From NCBI RefSeq assembly GCF_045348435.1, contig NZ_CP157484.1:5543717-5607716 (forward strand): a DNA stretch of 64,000 bases. The letters are read 5' to 3'. Made by a program: the position numbers and the translations under genes. How positions within the stretch are numbered: the first letter of the stretch is position 1; every line of letters begins with the position of its first letter. This stretch comes from Alsobacter sp045348435 (lineage in GTDB: Bacteria; Pseudomonadota; Alphaproteobacteria; Rhizobiales; Beijerinckiaceae). The notes beneath the pieces were generated by a model. That model was given only the letters and a program-made list of their open reading frames with translations. It did no database searches and had not been told where the DNA came from. This document shows positions 34,720-44,545 of the stretch, piece by piece.

Positions 34720-36318
34720 TTACTGCTTGGTGATCCAGTACAGCAGCACCTGGTTGTCGGCGCGCTGCACCAGCTTCACGTTCTTGGCCACGCCCCAGGC
34801 CAGCGACTGCTGGTGCAGGGGAATGTAGGAGTAGTCGTCGAAGCCGATCTGGAAGGCCTGCTTGATGAGCTGGTTGCGCTTGTTGACGTCGGTCTCCACG
34901 AGGACCTGGTCGGTGAGCGCGTCGAGCTTCTTGTTGCAGTAGCCGCCCAGGTTCGTCTCTCCGCGAGCCACGTTGGCGTCGTCGCGGCAGCCCATGATGT
35001 CGTAGAGGACATTGTGGCTGTCGAGCGTGCCGGGCGTCCAGCCGAGCAGGTAGAACGAGGTCTTGTAGCCGTTGGGCTTCAGGATCTTGGCGAAGTACTG
35101 CGCCTTGGGCTGGGCGTTCAGGTTGATCTTGACGCCCACGCGCGCCAGCATGCCGACCACGGCCTGGCAGATCGCCCCGTCATTGACGTAGCGGTCGGTC
35201 GGGCAGTCCATCCCGACCTCGAAGCCGTTCGGATAGCCCGCCTCGGCCAGGAGCTTCTTGGCGCCGTCCGGATCCACCTTCGGGCGGGTGAAGTCCTTCG
35301 ACAGCGCGAACAGCTCGGGCGCGATCATCAGCGCGGAGGGCGTCGACAGCCCGCGCATGACGCGGCTCTTGATCGCCTCGATGTCGATGGCCTTGTAGAA
35401 CGCCTCGCGGACGCGCACGTCCTTGAAGGGGTTCTTGCCCTTGACGCTCGATTCCAGCAGTTCATCGCGGGTCTGGTCGAAGCCGAGGAAGATGGTGCGC
35501 AGCTCGGGGCCGGTCAGCACCTGGGCGTTGCCGGTCTGGCTGATGCGCTGGATGTCCTGGATCGGAACCGGCTCGATGATGTCGACCTCGCCCGACAGCA
35601 GCGCCGCGACGCGGGTCGAGTCGGAGTTGATCGGGGTGAAGATCACCTCGGTGAGGTTATGCTCCGGCTTGCCCCACCAGCCCGGGTTCGGCTTGAACAC
35701 GGTCTTCACGCCCGGCTGGTGGCTCTCGATCTTGAACGGGCCCGTGCCGTTGGCGTTCAGCGAGGCGTAGCTCGGCGTCGTCGCGCTGGCCGGAGTGGGG
35801 GCGACGGCGTTGTTCGCCTCGGCCCACTTCTTCGACATGATGTACCAGGTGTCCCACTGGTAATGCAGGATGGGGTTCGGCGACGACAGCACCACGTCGA
35901 CGGTGTGGTCGTCGACCTTGACGAATTTGGCGTCCTTGGGAATGCGCGTCGTGAAGTTCGACCCGGTGGCGCGCACGCGGTCGGCCGAGAACAGCACGTC
36001 GTCGGCGGTGAAGTCCTCGCCATTGGCGAACTTCACGCCCTTGCGCAGGTAGAAGCGCCAGCGCGTCGGCTCGGGGGTTTCCCAGCGTTCGGCCAATCCG
36101 GGTCCGATGGCCAGGTCCTTGCCGCGCGAGGTCAGCCCCTCATAGACGTTGCCCAGATGGGCGTTCGTCGTCGTCTCGTTGAGAGTGTAGGGGTCGAGCG
36201 ACTTGAGGTCGCCCTGGTTGGCGTAGCGCAGGGTGGCGGCCGAGACCGGCGCCACCGCGGCTGACCCGGCGGACAACGCCAGGGCCGCTGCGGCCGCGAA
36301 AAGAACCTTGCGAAGCAT
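34720..36318 (-). CDS. Peptide ABC transporter periplasmic binding protein (DppA/OppA-type)
   Basis: Predicted 532-residue solute-binding protein of the peptide/nickel family (SBP_bac_5). A signal peptide of about 28 residues ends near PVSAA. The mature start TLRYANQGDLKSLDPYTLNE and the later GLAERWETPEPTRWRFYLRKGVKFANG are family hallmarks. It is the promoter-proximal gene of the transporter operon. Ligand could be dipeptides, oligopeptides or peptide-like amides. The M20 peptidase upstream on the same strand and another beside it favour a peptide or acyl-amino-acid substrate. Confidence 0.92.
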   Translation of the reverse strand: MLRKVLFAAAAALALSAGSAAVAPVSAATLRYANQGDLKSLDPYTLNETTTNAHLGNVYEGLTSRGKDLAIGPGLAERWETPEPTRWRFYLRKGVKFANGEDFTADDVLFSADRVRATGSNFTTRIPKDAKFVKVDDHTVDVVLSSPNPILHYQWDTWYIMSKKWAEANNAVAPTPASATTPSYASLNANGTGPFKIESHQPGVKTVFKPNPGWWGKPEHNLTEVIFTPINSDSTRVAALLSGEVDIIEPVPIQDIQRISQTGNAQVLTGPELRTIFLGFDQTRDELLESSVKGKNPFKDVRVREAFYKAIDIEAIKSRVMRGLSTPSALMIAPELFALSKDFTRPKVDPDGAKKLLAEAGYPNGFEVGMDCPTDRYVNDGAICQAVVGMLARVGVKINLNAQPKAQYFAKILKPNGYKTSFYLLGWTPGTLDSHNVLYDIMGCRDDANVARGETNLGGYCNKKLDALTDQVLVETDVNKRNQLIKQAFQIGFDDYSYIPLHQQSLAWGVAKNVKLVQRADNQVLLYWITKQ

Positions 36319-36403
36319 CGAGTGAAACCCTCCGTTCCGGATGAACCGCCGCCGCGTCCCCTCGACAGCGACGGTCGTCGATCTCCGGGATTGGTTGTTT
36401 TAC

Positions 36404-36418
36404 GCGCCGGTCCGGCGC
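36404..36418. promoter_or_regulatory. 15-bp palindrome upstream of peptide-transporter operon
   Basis: GCGCCGG-T-CCGGCGC lies about 86 nt before the binding-protein start and 66 nt after the M20 peptidase stop. It could be an operator or the core of a terminator for the peptidase gene. No flanking T-run favours termination on the minus strand. Confidence 0.35.
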
Positions 36419-36483
36419 GAAGTCGCGAGAGTAGACGGGCTTTTGGCGCGCGGTCCAGCGGTTTTCGGCTTCAAACGATGCGC

Positions 36484-37638
36484 TCAGGCGGCCAGGTCGG
36501 CGATCAGGCCCCGCATGAAGCGCGCGCCCTTCTCGAGTTCCGAGATCTCGATGTACTCGTCGGCCTGGTGGGCCTGGGCGATGTCGCCCGGGCCGCACAC
36601 CGCGGTCGACCATCCGGCCCGTTGGAACAGCCCCGCCTCCGTGCCGTAGGACACGACGCCCACGGCGTTGTCGCCCGTCAGCCGGCGCACGAGGCGCTCG
36701 GCCGCCCCGTCCGGCTCGGGACGAAGCCCGTGCACGGCGGCCCGGTGGACGATGTCGACGCCGGCGTCCGGGGCGATCCGCCGCATCCGGGGCTCGATCA
36801 CGTCGCGCACATAGGCCTCGAAGCGGGCCTTGAACGCCCACGGATCCTCGGTCGGGATGGCGCGGACCTCCGAGACGAACTCGCACCGGTCGGCGACCAC
36901 GTTGGCGGCCGTCCCGCCGCGGATGTAGCCGCAATGCAGCGTGGTGTAGGGCGGCTCGAACGGGCTCGCCGGATCGGCGTTGCGCCGGTTCTCCTCCATC
37001 ACGTCGTCGTGCCAGGTCACCAGCCGGGCCGCCACCATGGTGGCGCTCACGCCGGTGTCGATCCGGCTGGAATGGACCGTATGGCCGCGCACGGTGGTGA
37101 AATAGGACACCGACCCCTTGTGGCCGTTGACCAGCTTCATGCGCGAGGGCTCGCCGACGATCACGGCCGAGGGCGTCGGGGTGCGGGCGGCCATCTCGTC
37201 CACCATCGCGATCGCGCCCTGGCAGCCCACCTCCTCGTCATAGCTCAGCGCGAGATGGACGGGCCGCTTCAGCCCCGCCCTCAGCATGTCGGGCACGAAG
37301 GCGAGCGCCAGCGCGTCGAAGCCCTTCATGTCGCAGGCGCCCCGGCCATAGAGCTTTCCGTCGCGCTCCGTCAGGGTGAAGGGATCGCTCGTCCAGGTCT
37401 GCCCGTCGACCGGCACCACGTCGGTGTGGCCGGACAGCACGACCCCGCCCGCCTCGGCCGGGCCCACCGTGGCGTAGAGATTCGCCTTGTCTCCCGCCGC
37501 GTTGGGGACCAGCCGGCTCTCGACCCCGTGGGCCGCCAGGTAGTCCCTGATGAAGTGAATGCAATCCAGGTTGGAATCGCGCGAGACGGTGGGAAACGCC
37601 ACGAGGCGAGCCAGCATCTCGCGGGGTGTCAGGTGCAT
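36484..37638 (-). CDS. M20 family deacylase, ArgE-type (acetylornithine deacetylase-like)
   Basis: Predicted 384-residue di-zinc deacylase of the ArgE/DapE family. Metal-site motifs are in order: SGHTDVVPVDGQ, GRGACDMKGFDA, catalytic SYDEEVGCQGA, GEPSRMKLVNGHKG and the late FQRAGWSTAVCGPGDIAQAHQADEY. I choose ATG 37638, which has GGAGG eight bases upstream, over GTG 37665. It may deacetylate N-acetylornithine or other N-acyl amino acids. argG lies only 5.5 kb away but not in the same operon. The position before the peptide transporter suggests catabolic use. Confidence 0.87.
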   Translation of the reverse strand: MHLTPREMLARLVAFPTVSRDSNLDCIHFIRDYLAAHGVESRLVPNAAGDKANLYATVGPAEAGGVVLSGHTDVVPVDGQTWTSDPFTLTERDGKLYGRGACDMKGFDALALAFVPDMLRAGLKRPVHLALSYDEEVGCQGAIAMVDEMAARTPTPSAVIVGEPSRMKLVNGHKGSVSYFTTVRGHTVHSSRIDTGVSATMVAARLVTWHDDVMEENRRNADPASPFEPPYTTLHCGYIRGGTAANVVADRCEFVSEVRAIPTEDPWAFKARFEAYVRDVIEPRMRRIAPDAGVDIVHRAAVHGLRPEPDGAAERLVRRLTGDNAVGVVSYGTEAGLFQRAGWSTAVCGPGDIAQAHQADEYIEISELEKGARFMRGLIADLAA

Positions 37639-37811
37639 CAGGTAAGCCTCCGGTTGCGGCCACACTTTCCGTCGCGCGGCGCTGCGTCAAGGGCGCCGGC
37701 CTCGATCGCGCCCGGATCGCCGCCGTTGACCAAAGCTGGGCCATCCGATTTGCTGGCCGCCCCAACCCTGCGCCCGGCAGAGCCGGCCGCCTGCAGAACC
37801 GAGCGTCCCCC

Positions 37812-38978
37812 ATGCCGATCATCAACCGCGTCGCCGCCCTGTCCGATGAGATCGCCGCCTGGCGACAGGACTTCCACACGCATCCCGAGCTCGACTACGA
37901 CGTCCACCGCACGGCCGGGATCGTCGCCGAGAAGCTGAAGGAGTTCGGCTGCGACGAGGTCGTCACCGGCGTCGGCAGGACCGGCGTCGTGGGCGTCATC
38001 AAGGGCCGCCTGCCGGGCGACAAGGTGATCGCCATGCGGGCCGACATGGACGCGCTGCCGATCCAGGAGGAAACCGGCAAGCCCTACGCGTCGCAGACGC
38101 CGGGCAAGATGCACGCCTGCGGGCATGACGGGCACACCTCCATGCTGCTGGGCGCGGCCCGCTACCTGGCCGAGACCCGCAATTTCGCCGGCACGGCGGT
38201 GGTGATCTTCCAGCCGGCCGAGGAGGGCGGCGGCGGCGGCCGCGCCATGGTGGAGGACGGCGTGATGGACCGCTTCGGCGTCACCGAGGTCTACGGCATG
38301 CACAACATGCCCGGCCTGCCGGTCGGCGCCTTCGCGCTGCGCCCCGGCCCGCTGATGGCGGCGGCCGACCGCTTCACGCTGGAGATCGCCGGCCGCGGCG
38401 CCCACGCCGCGCATCCGCACGCCTCCATCGACACCGTGATGGTGGCGACCCAGATCATCACGGCCTTCCAGACGATCGTGTCGCGCAACGTCGATCCGCT
38501 GGAGGCGGCGGTGGTGTCGGTCACCTATGTGCGCGCCGGCGACGCCTTCAACGTGCTGCCCCAGAGCGCCACCCTGAAAGGCACCGTCCGCACCCTGAAC
38601 CCCAAGGTGCAGGACCTCGTGGAGGCCCGCATGCACGAGATCGCGACCGGCGTCGCCGCCCTGCACGGGGCCGTCGCGACGCTTCAATACGATCGCGGCT
38701 ATCCGTGCACGGTGAACCACGAGGCCCAGACCGCCTTCGCGGCGGACGTCGCCGCGCAGGTGGTGGGCGACGACCGGGTGAACGCCGCCGTGCAGCCCAC
38801 CATGGGGGCGGAGGACTTCTCCTACATGCTGCTCGCCCGTCCGGGCGCCTTCATCTTCACCGGAAACGGCGACACGGCCGGGCTGCACAATCCCGGCTAT
38901 GATTTCGACGACAAGGCCATCCCGGTGGGCGTGAGCTACTGGGCCAGACTCGTCGAGACCGCGATGCCGGCGGCCTGA
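37812..38978 (+). CDS. M20D amidohydrolase (hippurate hydrolase / N-acyl-amino-acid amidohydrolase type)
   Basis: Predicted 388-residue peptidase M20D protein, divergent from the ArgE-type gene across 173 nt. Family motifs: WRQDFHTHPELDYDVHRTA, ADMDALPIQEETG, the metal-binding HACGHDGHTSML, QPAEEGGGGGRAMVEDG, the dimerisation segment RGAHAAHPHASID, and PTMGAEDFSYML. Relatives cleave hippurate, indole-3-acetyl-amino acids or N-acyl amino acids. No signal peptide, so it is cytoplasmic and fits as the intracellular step after peptide or conjugate uptake. Confidence 0.9.
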   Translation: MPIINRVAALSDEIAAWRQDFHTHPELDYDVHRTAGIVAEKLKEFGCDEVVTGVGRTGVVGVIKGRLPGDKVIAMRADMDALPIQEETGKPYASQTPGKMHACGHDGHTSMLLGAARYLAETRNFAGTAVVIFQPAEEGGGGGRAMVEDGVMDRFGVTEVYGMHNMPGLPVGAFALRPGPLMAAADRFTLEIAGRGAHAAHPHASIDTVMVATQIITAFQTIVSRNVDPLEAAVVSVTYVRAGDAFNVLPQSATLKGTVRTLNPKVQDLVEARMHEIATGVAALHGAVATLQYDRGYPCTVNHEAQTAFAADVAAQVVGDDRVNAAVQPTMGAEDFSYMLLARPGAFIFTGNGDTAGLHNPGYDFDDKAIPVGVSYWARLVETAMPAA

Positions 38979-39009
38979 GCCGCCCCGCAGCGCGCGCCGC
39001 CGCCGGCCT

Positions 39010-39792
39010 TCAGCGCCGCGCGGCGACGCCGCTCAGCGGGTTCTCCGGGTCCCAGCCATACCGCACGGTCTCGAAGCGCATGCTGCGGGCGTCGATCATC
39101 AGCAGGCGCCCGACGAGGCCCTCGCCGAAGCCGACGATCTCGCGCAGCGTCTCCAGCGCCATCATGCTGCCGACCATCCCCGCCAGCGCGCCGAGCACGC
39201 CCGCTTCGGCGCAGGCCGGGATCGAGCCGGGCGGGGGCGGTTCGGGAAAGAGGCAGCGATAGGTCGGGTTTGGCGCGCCGTCCGGGCCGTTTTCATGCGC
39301 CCTGATGGTCGTCAGCGACGCGTCGAAGGGGCCGAGCGCGCCCGTCACCAGGGGCCGCTTCGCCCGGAAGCAGGCATCCGCGACGGCGTAGCGGGTCTCG
39401 AAGTTGTCGGACCCGTCCGCCACGACGTCATAGGCGGCGGCGAGCGCCTCGGCGTTGCGGCCGTCCAGCCGCAGCCGATGCTGCTCCACCTTCACATGAG
39501 GATTGAGCCTGGCGACCGCCTCCGCGGCGCTCTCCACCTTGGGGCGGCCGATATCGGGCGTGCCATGGATCACCTGCCGCTGCAGGTTGGAGAGCGAAAC
39601 GACGTCGTCGTCGACGATCCCGATCGTCCCCACCCCGGCCGCCGCCAGATACTGGATCATCGGCGCGCCGAGGCCGCCCGCTCCGATGGCGAGCACGCGG
39701 GCGGCGCGCAGCTTCTGCTGCCCCGGCCCGCCGACCTCGCGCAGCACCACGTGGCGGGCGTAGCGCTCCAACTCGTCGCCGGCGAGGCTCAC
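39010..39792 (-). CDS. moeB: MoeB/ThiF/HesA-type adenylyltransferase
   Basis: Predicted 260-residue E1-like enzyme that adenylates the C-terminal glycine of a ubiquitin-fold sulfur carrier such as MoaD or ThiS. Features are RYARHVVLREVGGPGQQKL, the nucleotide loop GAGGLGAP, the Asp/Arg pair in DDDVVSLSNLQRQ and ADGSDNFETRY. The two zinc-binding CxxC pairs of E. coli MoeB are missing (single Cys in YRCLFP, none at the C-terminus). GTG start overlaps the upstream stop (GTGA). ThiF cannot be excluded. Confidence 0.85.
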   Translation of the reverse strand: MSLAGDELERYARHVVLREVGGPGQQKLRAARVLAIGAGGLGAPMIQYLAAAGVGTIGIVDDDVVSLSNLQRQVIHGTPDIGRPKVESAAEAVARLNPHVKVEQHRLRLDGRNAEALAAAYDVVADGSDNFETRYAVADACFRAKRPLVTGALGPFDASLTTIRAHENGPDGAPNPTYRCLFPEPPPPGSIPACAEAGVLGALAGMVGSMMALETLREIVGFGEGLVGRLLMIDARSMRFETVRYGWDPENPLSGVAARR

Positions 39793-40388
39793 CTGCGGCC
39801 CCGGGCCCAGTCGAGCCCCTCTTCGAGCCGGTCATTGCCCCAGAAGAGCTCCCCGTCCGGGGTGACGAGCGCCGGCGCGCCGAAGATGCCGAGCCGCTCG
39901 GCCTCTTCGGTCTCCTTGCGCAGCGCGTGCTTGACGAGGTCCGTCTGCGCCGCCGTCACGGCCGGCTCCAGCTCGAACCCCGTCTGCCGCACGGCGTCGG
40001 CGATCACCTCGGGATCGGCGATCGAGCGGCCCTCGCAGAACTCCAGCCGGAACACCGCCTTGGAGTAGGCGGGCCGGGCGTCCTCGGGCAGCGCGATCGC
40101 GACGCGCGCCGCGTGCAGGCTGTTCTGCGGGAACGGCTCCGGCCGCGTCAGCGGCAGGCCCAGCCGGTCGCACCAGCGCTCCATGTCCCGCCACATGTAG
40201 CGGCCCTTCACGGGCTGCAGGTTGAAGGGCGTCGTCGCGAAGCCCTGGGCCTTGAAGATGACGCCCAGCAGGAAGGGTCGCCAGCGCACGGCGACGCCGC
40301 GCTCCTGCGCGAGCGCCTCGATCCGCTCCGCGGCCAGGAAGGAATAGGTGGAGGCGAACTCGTACCAGAAGTCGACATGGGGCTGCAT
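39789..40388 (-). CDS. DsbA-fold 2-hydroxychromene-2-carboxylate isomerase family protein
   Basis: Predicted 199-residue kappa-class GST/DsbA-like protein. The start HVDFWYEFASTYSFLAAERIE replaces the CxxC of true DsbA with a serine-containing loop (ASTYS), as in HCCA isomerases. WRPFLLGVIFKAQG, the GAPALVTPDGELFWGNDRLE end and the length fit the family. HCCA isomerase itself acts in naphthalene breakdown; many chromosomal homologues have no known aromatic substrate, and nothing nearby suggests one. It is translationally coupled to the MoeB-like gene. Confidence 0.85.
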   Translation of the reverse strand: MQPHVDFWYEFASTYSFLAAERIEALAQERGVAVRWRPFLLGVIFKAQGFATTPFNLQPVKGRYMWRDMERWCDRLGLPLTRPEPFPQNSLHAARVAIALPEDARPAYSKAVFRLEFCEGRSIADPEVIADAVRQTGFELEPAVTAAQTDLVKHALRKETEEAERLGIFGAPALVTPDGELFWGNDRLEEGLDWARGRR

Positions 40389-40450
40389 GGGCCGGACGGT
40401 AGCAGCGCCGGGGGGCTTTGCAAGGCGCCCCCGCGGCCCGCGATGCGTCC

Positions 40451-42913
40451 TCAGACGAACAGGAAGTCCGATACGGCGAGGTTCGATAGCGTGACGTTGC
40501 TGAGCGTGATCGTGTCGTTGGCCGACAGCGAGATGCAGACGTCCGCGCCGACCTGGGCCGAGGCCTTCAGCAGGCTGGCGTAGTTGGTCATCGACGTGCC
40601 GAGCAGACGGATCACGTCGTGGTCGACGCCCGCCGCGACGAAGTCGCTGATCACGTCCTTCCCGGCGGCGGCGCTGAACACGAACACGTCGACCCCGGCG
40701 CCGCCCGACAGCGTATCCGCGCCGCCGCCGCCCACCAGCGTGTCGGCTCCGCCGCCGCCCTGGAGGCGATTGGAGAGCGCATCGCCGGTGATCATGTCGG
40801 CGTAGGACGAGCCGATCACGGCCTCGATTCCGACGAAGAGGTCCCCGGCCGCGTCGCCGAGCCCTTGCGTGGCGTCGGCGAGGCTGAGGCGCACGCCCGC
40901 CAGCGCGTTGGCGTAGCTCACGGTGTCGAAGCCCGCTCCGCCGTCCAGCGAGTCGGCGCCGAGGCCGCCCTGCAGGATGTCGTCGCCCGCCCCGCCCAGC
41001 AGGGTGTCGGCGCCGGCGCCGCCATAGAGCTGGTCCGCTCCGCCGCCGCCCTCCAGGCGGTTGGCGCCGGCGTCGCCCGTGAGCACGTCGTTGAAGGACG
41101 AGCCGACCACCGCCTCGAAGCCCGAGATGACGTCGCCCGCGGCCGTGCCGCCGGAGACCGCGCCGCTTTGCAGGTTCACGGACACGGCCGCGGCCGAGTC
41201 GGCGTACGAGACGGTGTCGAAGCCGTCGCCGCCCGTCAGCGTGTCGGCCCCGAGGCCGCCCGACAGCCCATCGTCGCCGGCGCCGCCGAACAGCGCGTCC
41301 GCGCCCGTTCCGCCCTTGATGCTGTCGGCGCCGGCGGCGCCGTCGAACCAGCGGCCGGCGTTGTCGGCCACGAAGCTGTCCGCGTAGGCGGAGCCGAGCC
41401 AATGCTCCACGCCGGTGAAGACGTCGCCGGCGGCGTCGCCCTTCTGGTTGGCCGCCGTGAGCAGGTCGATGGCCACGCCCGCCGTCGCGGTGGCGTAGCT
41501 CGCGGTGTCCACGCCGGCGCCGCCGTCCAGCGAGTCCGCGCCGGCCCCGCCGACCAGCAGGTCGTCCCCGGCGCCGCCCAGCAGCGTGTCGGCTCCGGCC
41601 CCGCCGAAGAGCTGGTCGAGGCCCGCGCCGCCATCCAGCAGGTTGGCGTTGGCGTCGCCCCGCAGGATGTCGTTGAAGCCCGAACCGACCACGGCCTCGA
41701 CCCGGATCAGGGCGTCGCCGGCCGCCTCGGCGCCGGCGCCCAGCCCCGTGCCGAGATCCACCGTGACGCCGCCCGTGGCGGCCGCATAGGAGGCCGTGTC
41801 GAAGCCGTCGCCGCCGTCGAGGCTGTCGGCCCCGAGACCGCCGATCAGCGTATCGGCGCCGGCCCCGCCCTGAAGCGTGTCATTGCCGGCGTTGCCGTTC
41901 AGCAGGTTGTTGGCCTGGTTGCCGACCAGGATGTCGTTGGCCGAGCCGCCATTGGCGGCTTCGATCAGCGAGCGCGTGTCGCCGTTGTACAGGAACGCGT
42001 TGGCGATCGTGCCGGGCGCGTAGGCGGTGGGGCTGAACTGCGCCACCTGCGAGCCGGCCAGGGTGGTCTCGGTGACCCACGAGCCCGGATTGAGGTCGAT
42101 CCGCAGGCCGCGCGTATAGGCCGAGAAGTCGTAGGTGTCGAAGCCGCCGCCGTCCCACAGCGTCATCTCGATGTGGTTGCCCGCCGGCGCGCCCTGGCCG
42201 ACGCCGTTGATGAACATCTCGCCGGTGGTCTGGCTCCACCGATAGGTGGTCGCGCCCGCATTGCTGTTGAAATTCGCCCCGTAGAGGCTCTGCAGCGCCT
42301 GGATGTCGTACAGCATCGGCGTCTGCGCGTAGCTGCCCGCGTAGTTGACGACGTTGTAGCCCGCCCCCGGAAACGCCTGATACGACATGATCGTGAAGTC
42401 GTTGCCGTCGAGGTTGGACGGCATGGCCCCGAACGACCCGCTGGTCTCGAACGAGTGCTTCAGGCCCAGCGCGTGGCCGATCTCGTGCATGGTGGCGAGA
42501 TAATCGAACGTCCCGATCTGGGGCGGGGTGGACCAGTTCCGCATGAACCAGACGTCGCCGCCGGGACCGCCGGAGGGATAGTAGGCCCACGCATAGGCGC
42601 CGCTCCCGTCCACGGCGCTCGATCGCCCGAAGCGCATGTCGCTGGCGCCGCCGGTCGTCTCCGTGAAGGTCAGGTTGGCGAAGGACGAATACTCGGCGAG
42701 CACCGAGCGGACCATGGTCTGCTGCGCCGCCGTGAAGGCGGTGAAGTTCTGGCGGGTCTCCGCCGATGCGCCGGCCCAATTATAGTCGGAGCCGTATTGG
42801 CTCGCCGTCGTCGGGAAGCTGAAGGTGAGGGTCCCGGTGTTCCACCGAAGGCCGGACAACACACCATCCACCGTGCTCTTGCCCGTGGGGGCCACATAGA
42901 CGCCGTAAGCCAT
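40451..42913 (-). CDS. Serralysin-like M10 metalloprotease with RTX repeats
   Basis: Predicted 820-residue secreted protease. Zinc site HEIGHALGLKH gives His143, Glu144, His147 and His153; the Met-turn is IMSYQ (Met176). A peptidase-M10 C-terminal region follows, then glycine-rich calcium-binding nonapeptides (GGxGxDxLx). These are organised into four tandem units of exactly 97 residues, each opening with DT(A/V)SYA. The C-terminus ends SDFLFV, the hydrophobic type I secretion signal pattern (as DFxV in serralysins). There is no N-terminal signal peptide. No secretion ATPase/adaptor or inhibitor gene is nearby. ATG 42913 is preferred to TTG 42949. Confidence 0.9.
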   Translation of the reverse strand: MAYGVYVAPTGKSTVDGVLSGLRWNTGTLTFSFPTTASQYGSDYNWAGASAETRQNFTAFTAAQQTMVRSVLAEYSSFANLTFTETTGGASDMRFGRSSAVDGSGAYAWAYYPSGGPGGDVWFMRNWSTPPQIGTFDYLATMHEIGHALGLKHSFETSGSFGAMPSNLDGNDFTIMSYQAFPGAGYNVVNYAGSYAQTPMLYDIQALQSLYGANFNSNAGATTYRWSQTTGEMFINGVGQGAPAGNHIEMTLWDGGGFDTYDFSAYTRGLRIDLNPGSWVTETTLAGSQVAQFSPTAYAPGTIANAFLYNGDTRSLIEAANGGSANDILVGNQANNLLNGNAGNDTLQGGAGADTLIGGLGADSLDGGDGFDTASYAAATGGVTVDLGTGLGAGAEAAGDALIRVEAVVGSGFNDILRGDANANLLDGGAGLDQLFGGAGADTLLGGAGDDLLVGGAGADSLDGGAGVDTASYATATAGVAIDLLTAANQKGDAAGDVFTGVEHWLGSAYADSFVADNAGRWFDGAAGADSIKGGTGADALFGGAGDDGLSGGLGADTLTGGDGFDTVSYADSAAAVSVNLQSGAVSGGTAAGDVISGFEAVVGSSFNDVLTGDAGANRLEGGGGADQLYGGAGADTLLGGAGDDILQGGLGADSLDGGAGFDTVSYANALAGVRLSLADATQGLGDAAGDLFVGIEAVIGSSYADMITGDALSNRLQGGGGADTLVGGGGADTLSGGAGVDVFVFSAAAGKDVISDFVAAGVDHDVIRLLGTSMTNYASLLKASAQVGADVCISLSANDTITLSNVTLSNLAVSDFLFV
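40637..41800 (-). repeat. Four tandem 291-bp repeats inside the RTX protease gene
   Basis: Measured from the aspartate of each DT(A/V)SYA motif, units begin at 41800, 41509, 41218 and 40927, an exact 97-codon spacing. Each unit holds a beta-strand segment, a GDxxxNxL motif and three to five RTX nonapeptides. The fourth unit passes into the C-terminal secretion region. Unit 2 has diverged most (HWLGSAYADSFVADN). Confidence 0.85.
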
Positions 42914-42916
42914 GCA

Positions 42917-42960
42917 ACAACTCGCAATGTTCAAGCCACTAAGTGGCAAGTGAGAGTTGT
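42917..42960. promoter_or_regulatory. Nested inverted repeats upstream of the RTX protease gene
   Basis: Outer arms ACAACTC (42917-42923) and GAGTTGT (42954-42960) enclose a 13-bp dyad GCCACT-A-AGTGGC (42935-42947). It starts 4 nt upstream of the protease start codon, so it may form a leader hairpin that hides the ribosome site, or be a regulator operator. Confidence 0.45.
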
Positions 42961-43180
42961 CTCATTGATCATTGCGCGTTCCGGGTGCATTAAGCCGATC
43001 CGTCGCATTCGAACGACCCTGCGCATTTTCCGGCCCAGGCCTCATATTCGAAGGCCGCGCTTGCGCCGGGCATGGCCTTGCCTATAGTCCCGCGCGATTT
43101 CAGGAGCCGCGAGGCTCCTCCCGCGGCAGGCCGGCGAACGGGGTCACGACGACCACGCCGGCGGCAGAGAGATGACGATC

Positions 43181-44413
<1,233 letters not shown>

Positions 44414-44430
44414 GCCCCGATCACGCATCC

Positions 44431-44456
44431 GTGTGGCCGCCGCGAGGGCGCCACAC
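44431..44456 (+). terminator. Hairpin after argG
   Basis: GTGTGGC (44431-44437) pairs with GCCACAC (44450-44456), 18 nt past the argG stop and followed by TTGCC. A 7-bp stem with a 12-nt loop and only two trailing T residues makes it a weak terminator candidate. Confidence 0.45.
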
Positions 44457-44545
44457 TTGCCGGGTACCGGGTCGCGATCCACCTTTCTCGGGATGCGTCG
44501 GCCCCAGGCGGGGCCGGGCCCGGCCCGGAGGCGTAGCCGCTGCGG

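Noticed and set aside
36404..36418. Intrinsic terminator for the ArgE-type gene
   Set aside because: The palindrome is perfect but no T-run follows on the minus strand; kept only as a low-confidence regulatory dyad.
40619..43087. An 822-codon open frame antisense to the RTX protease
   Set aside because: Its periodic Gly/Ala/Val/Arg sequence mirrors the RTX repeats; no domain is recognisable.
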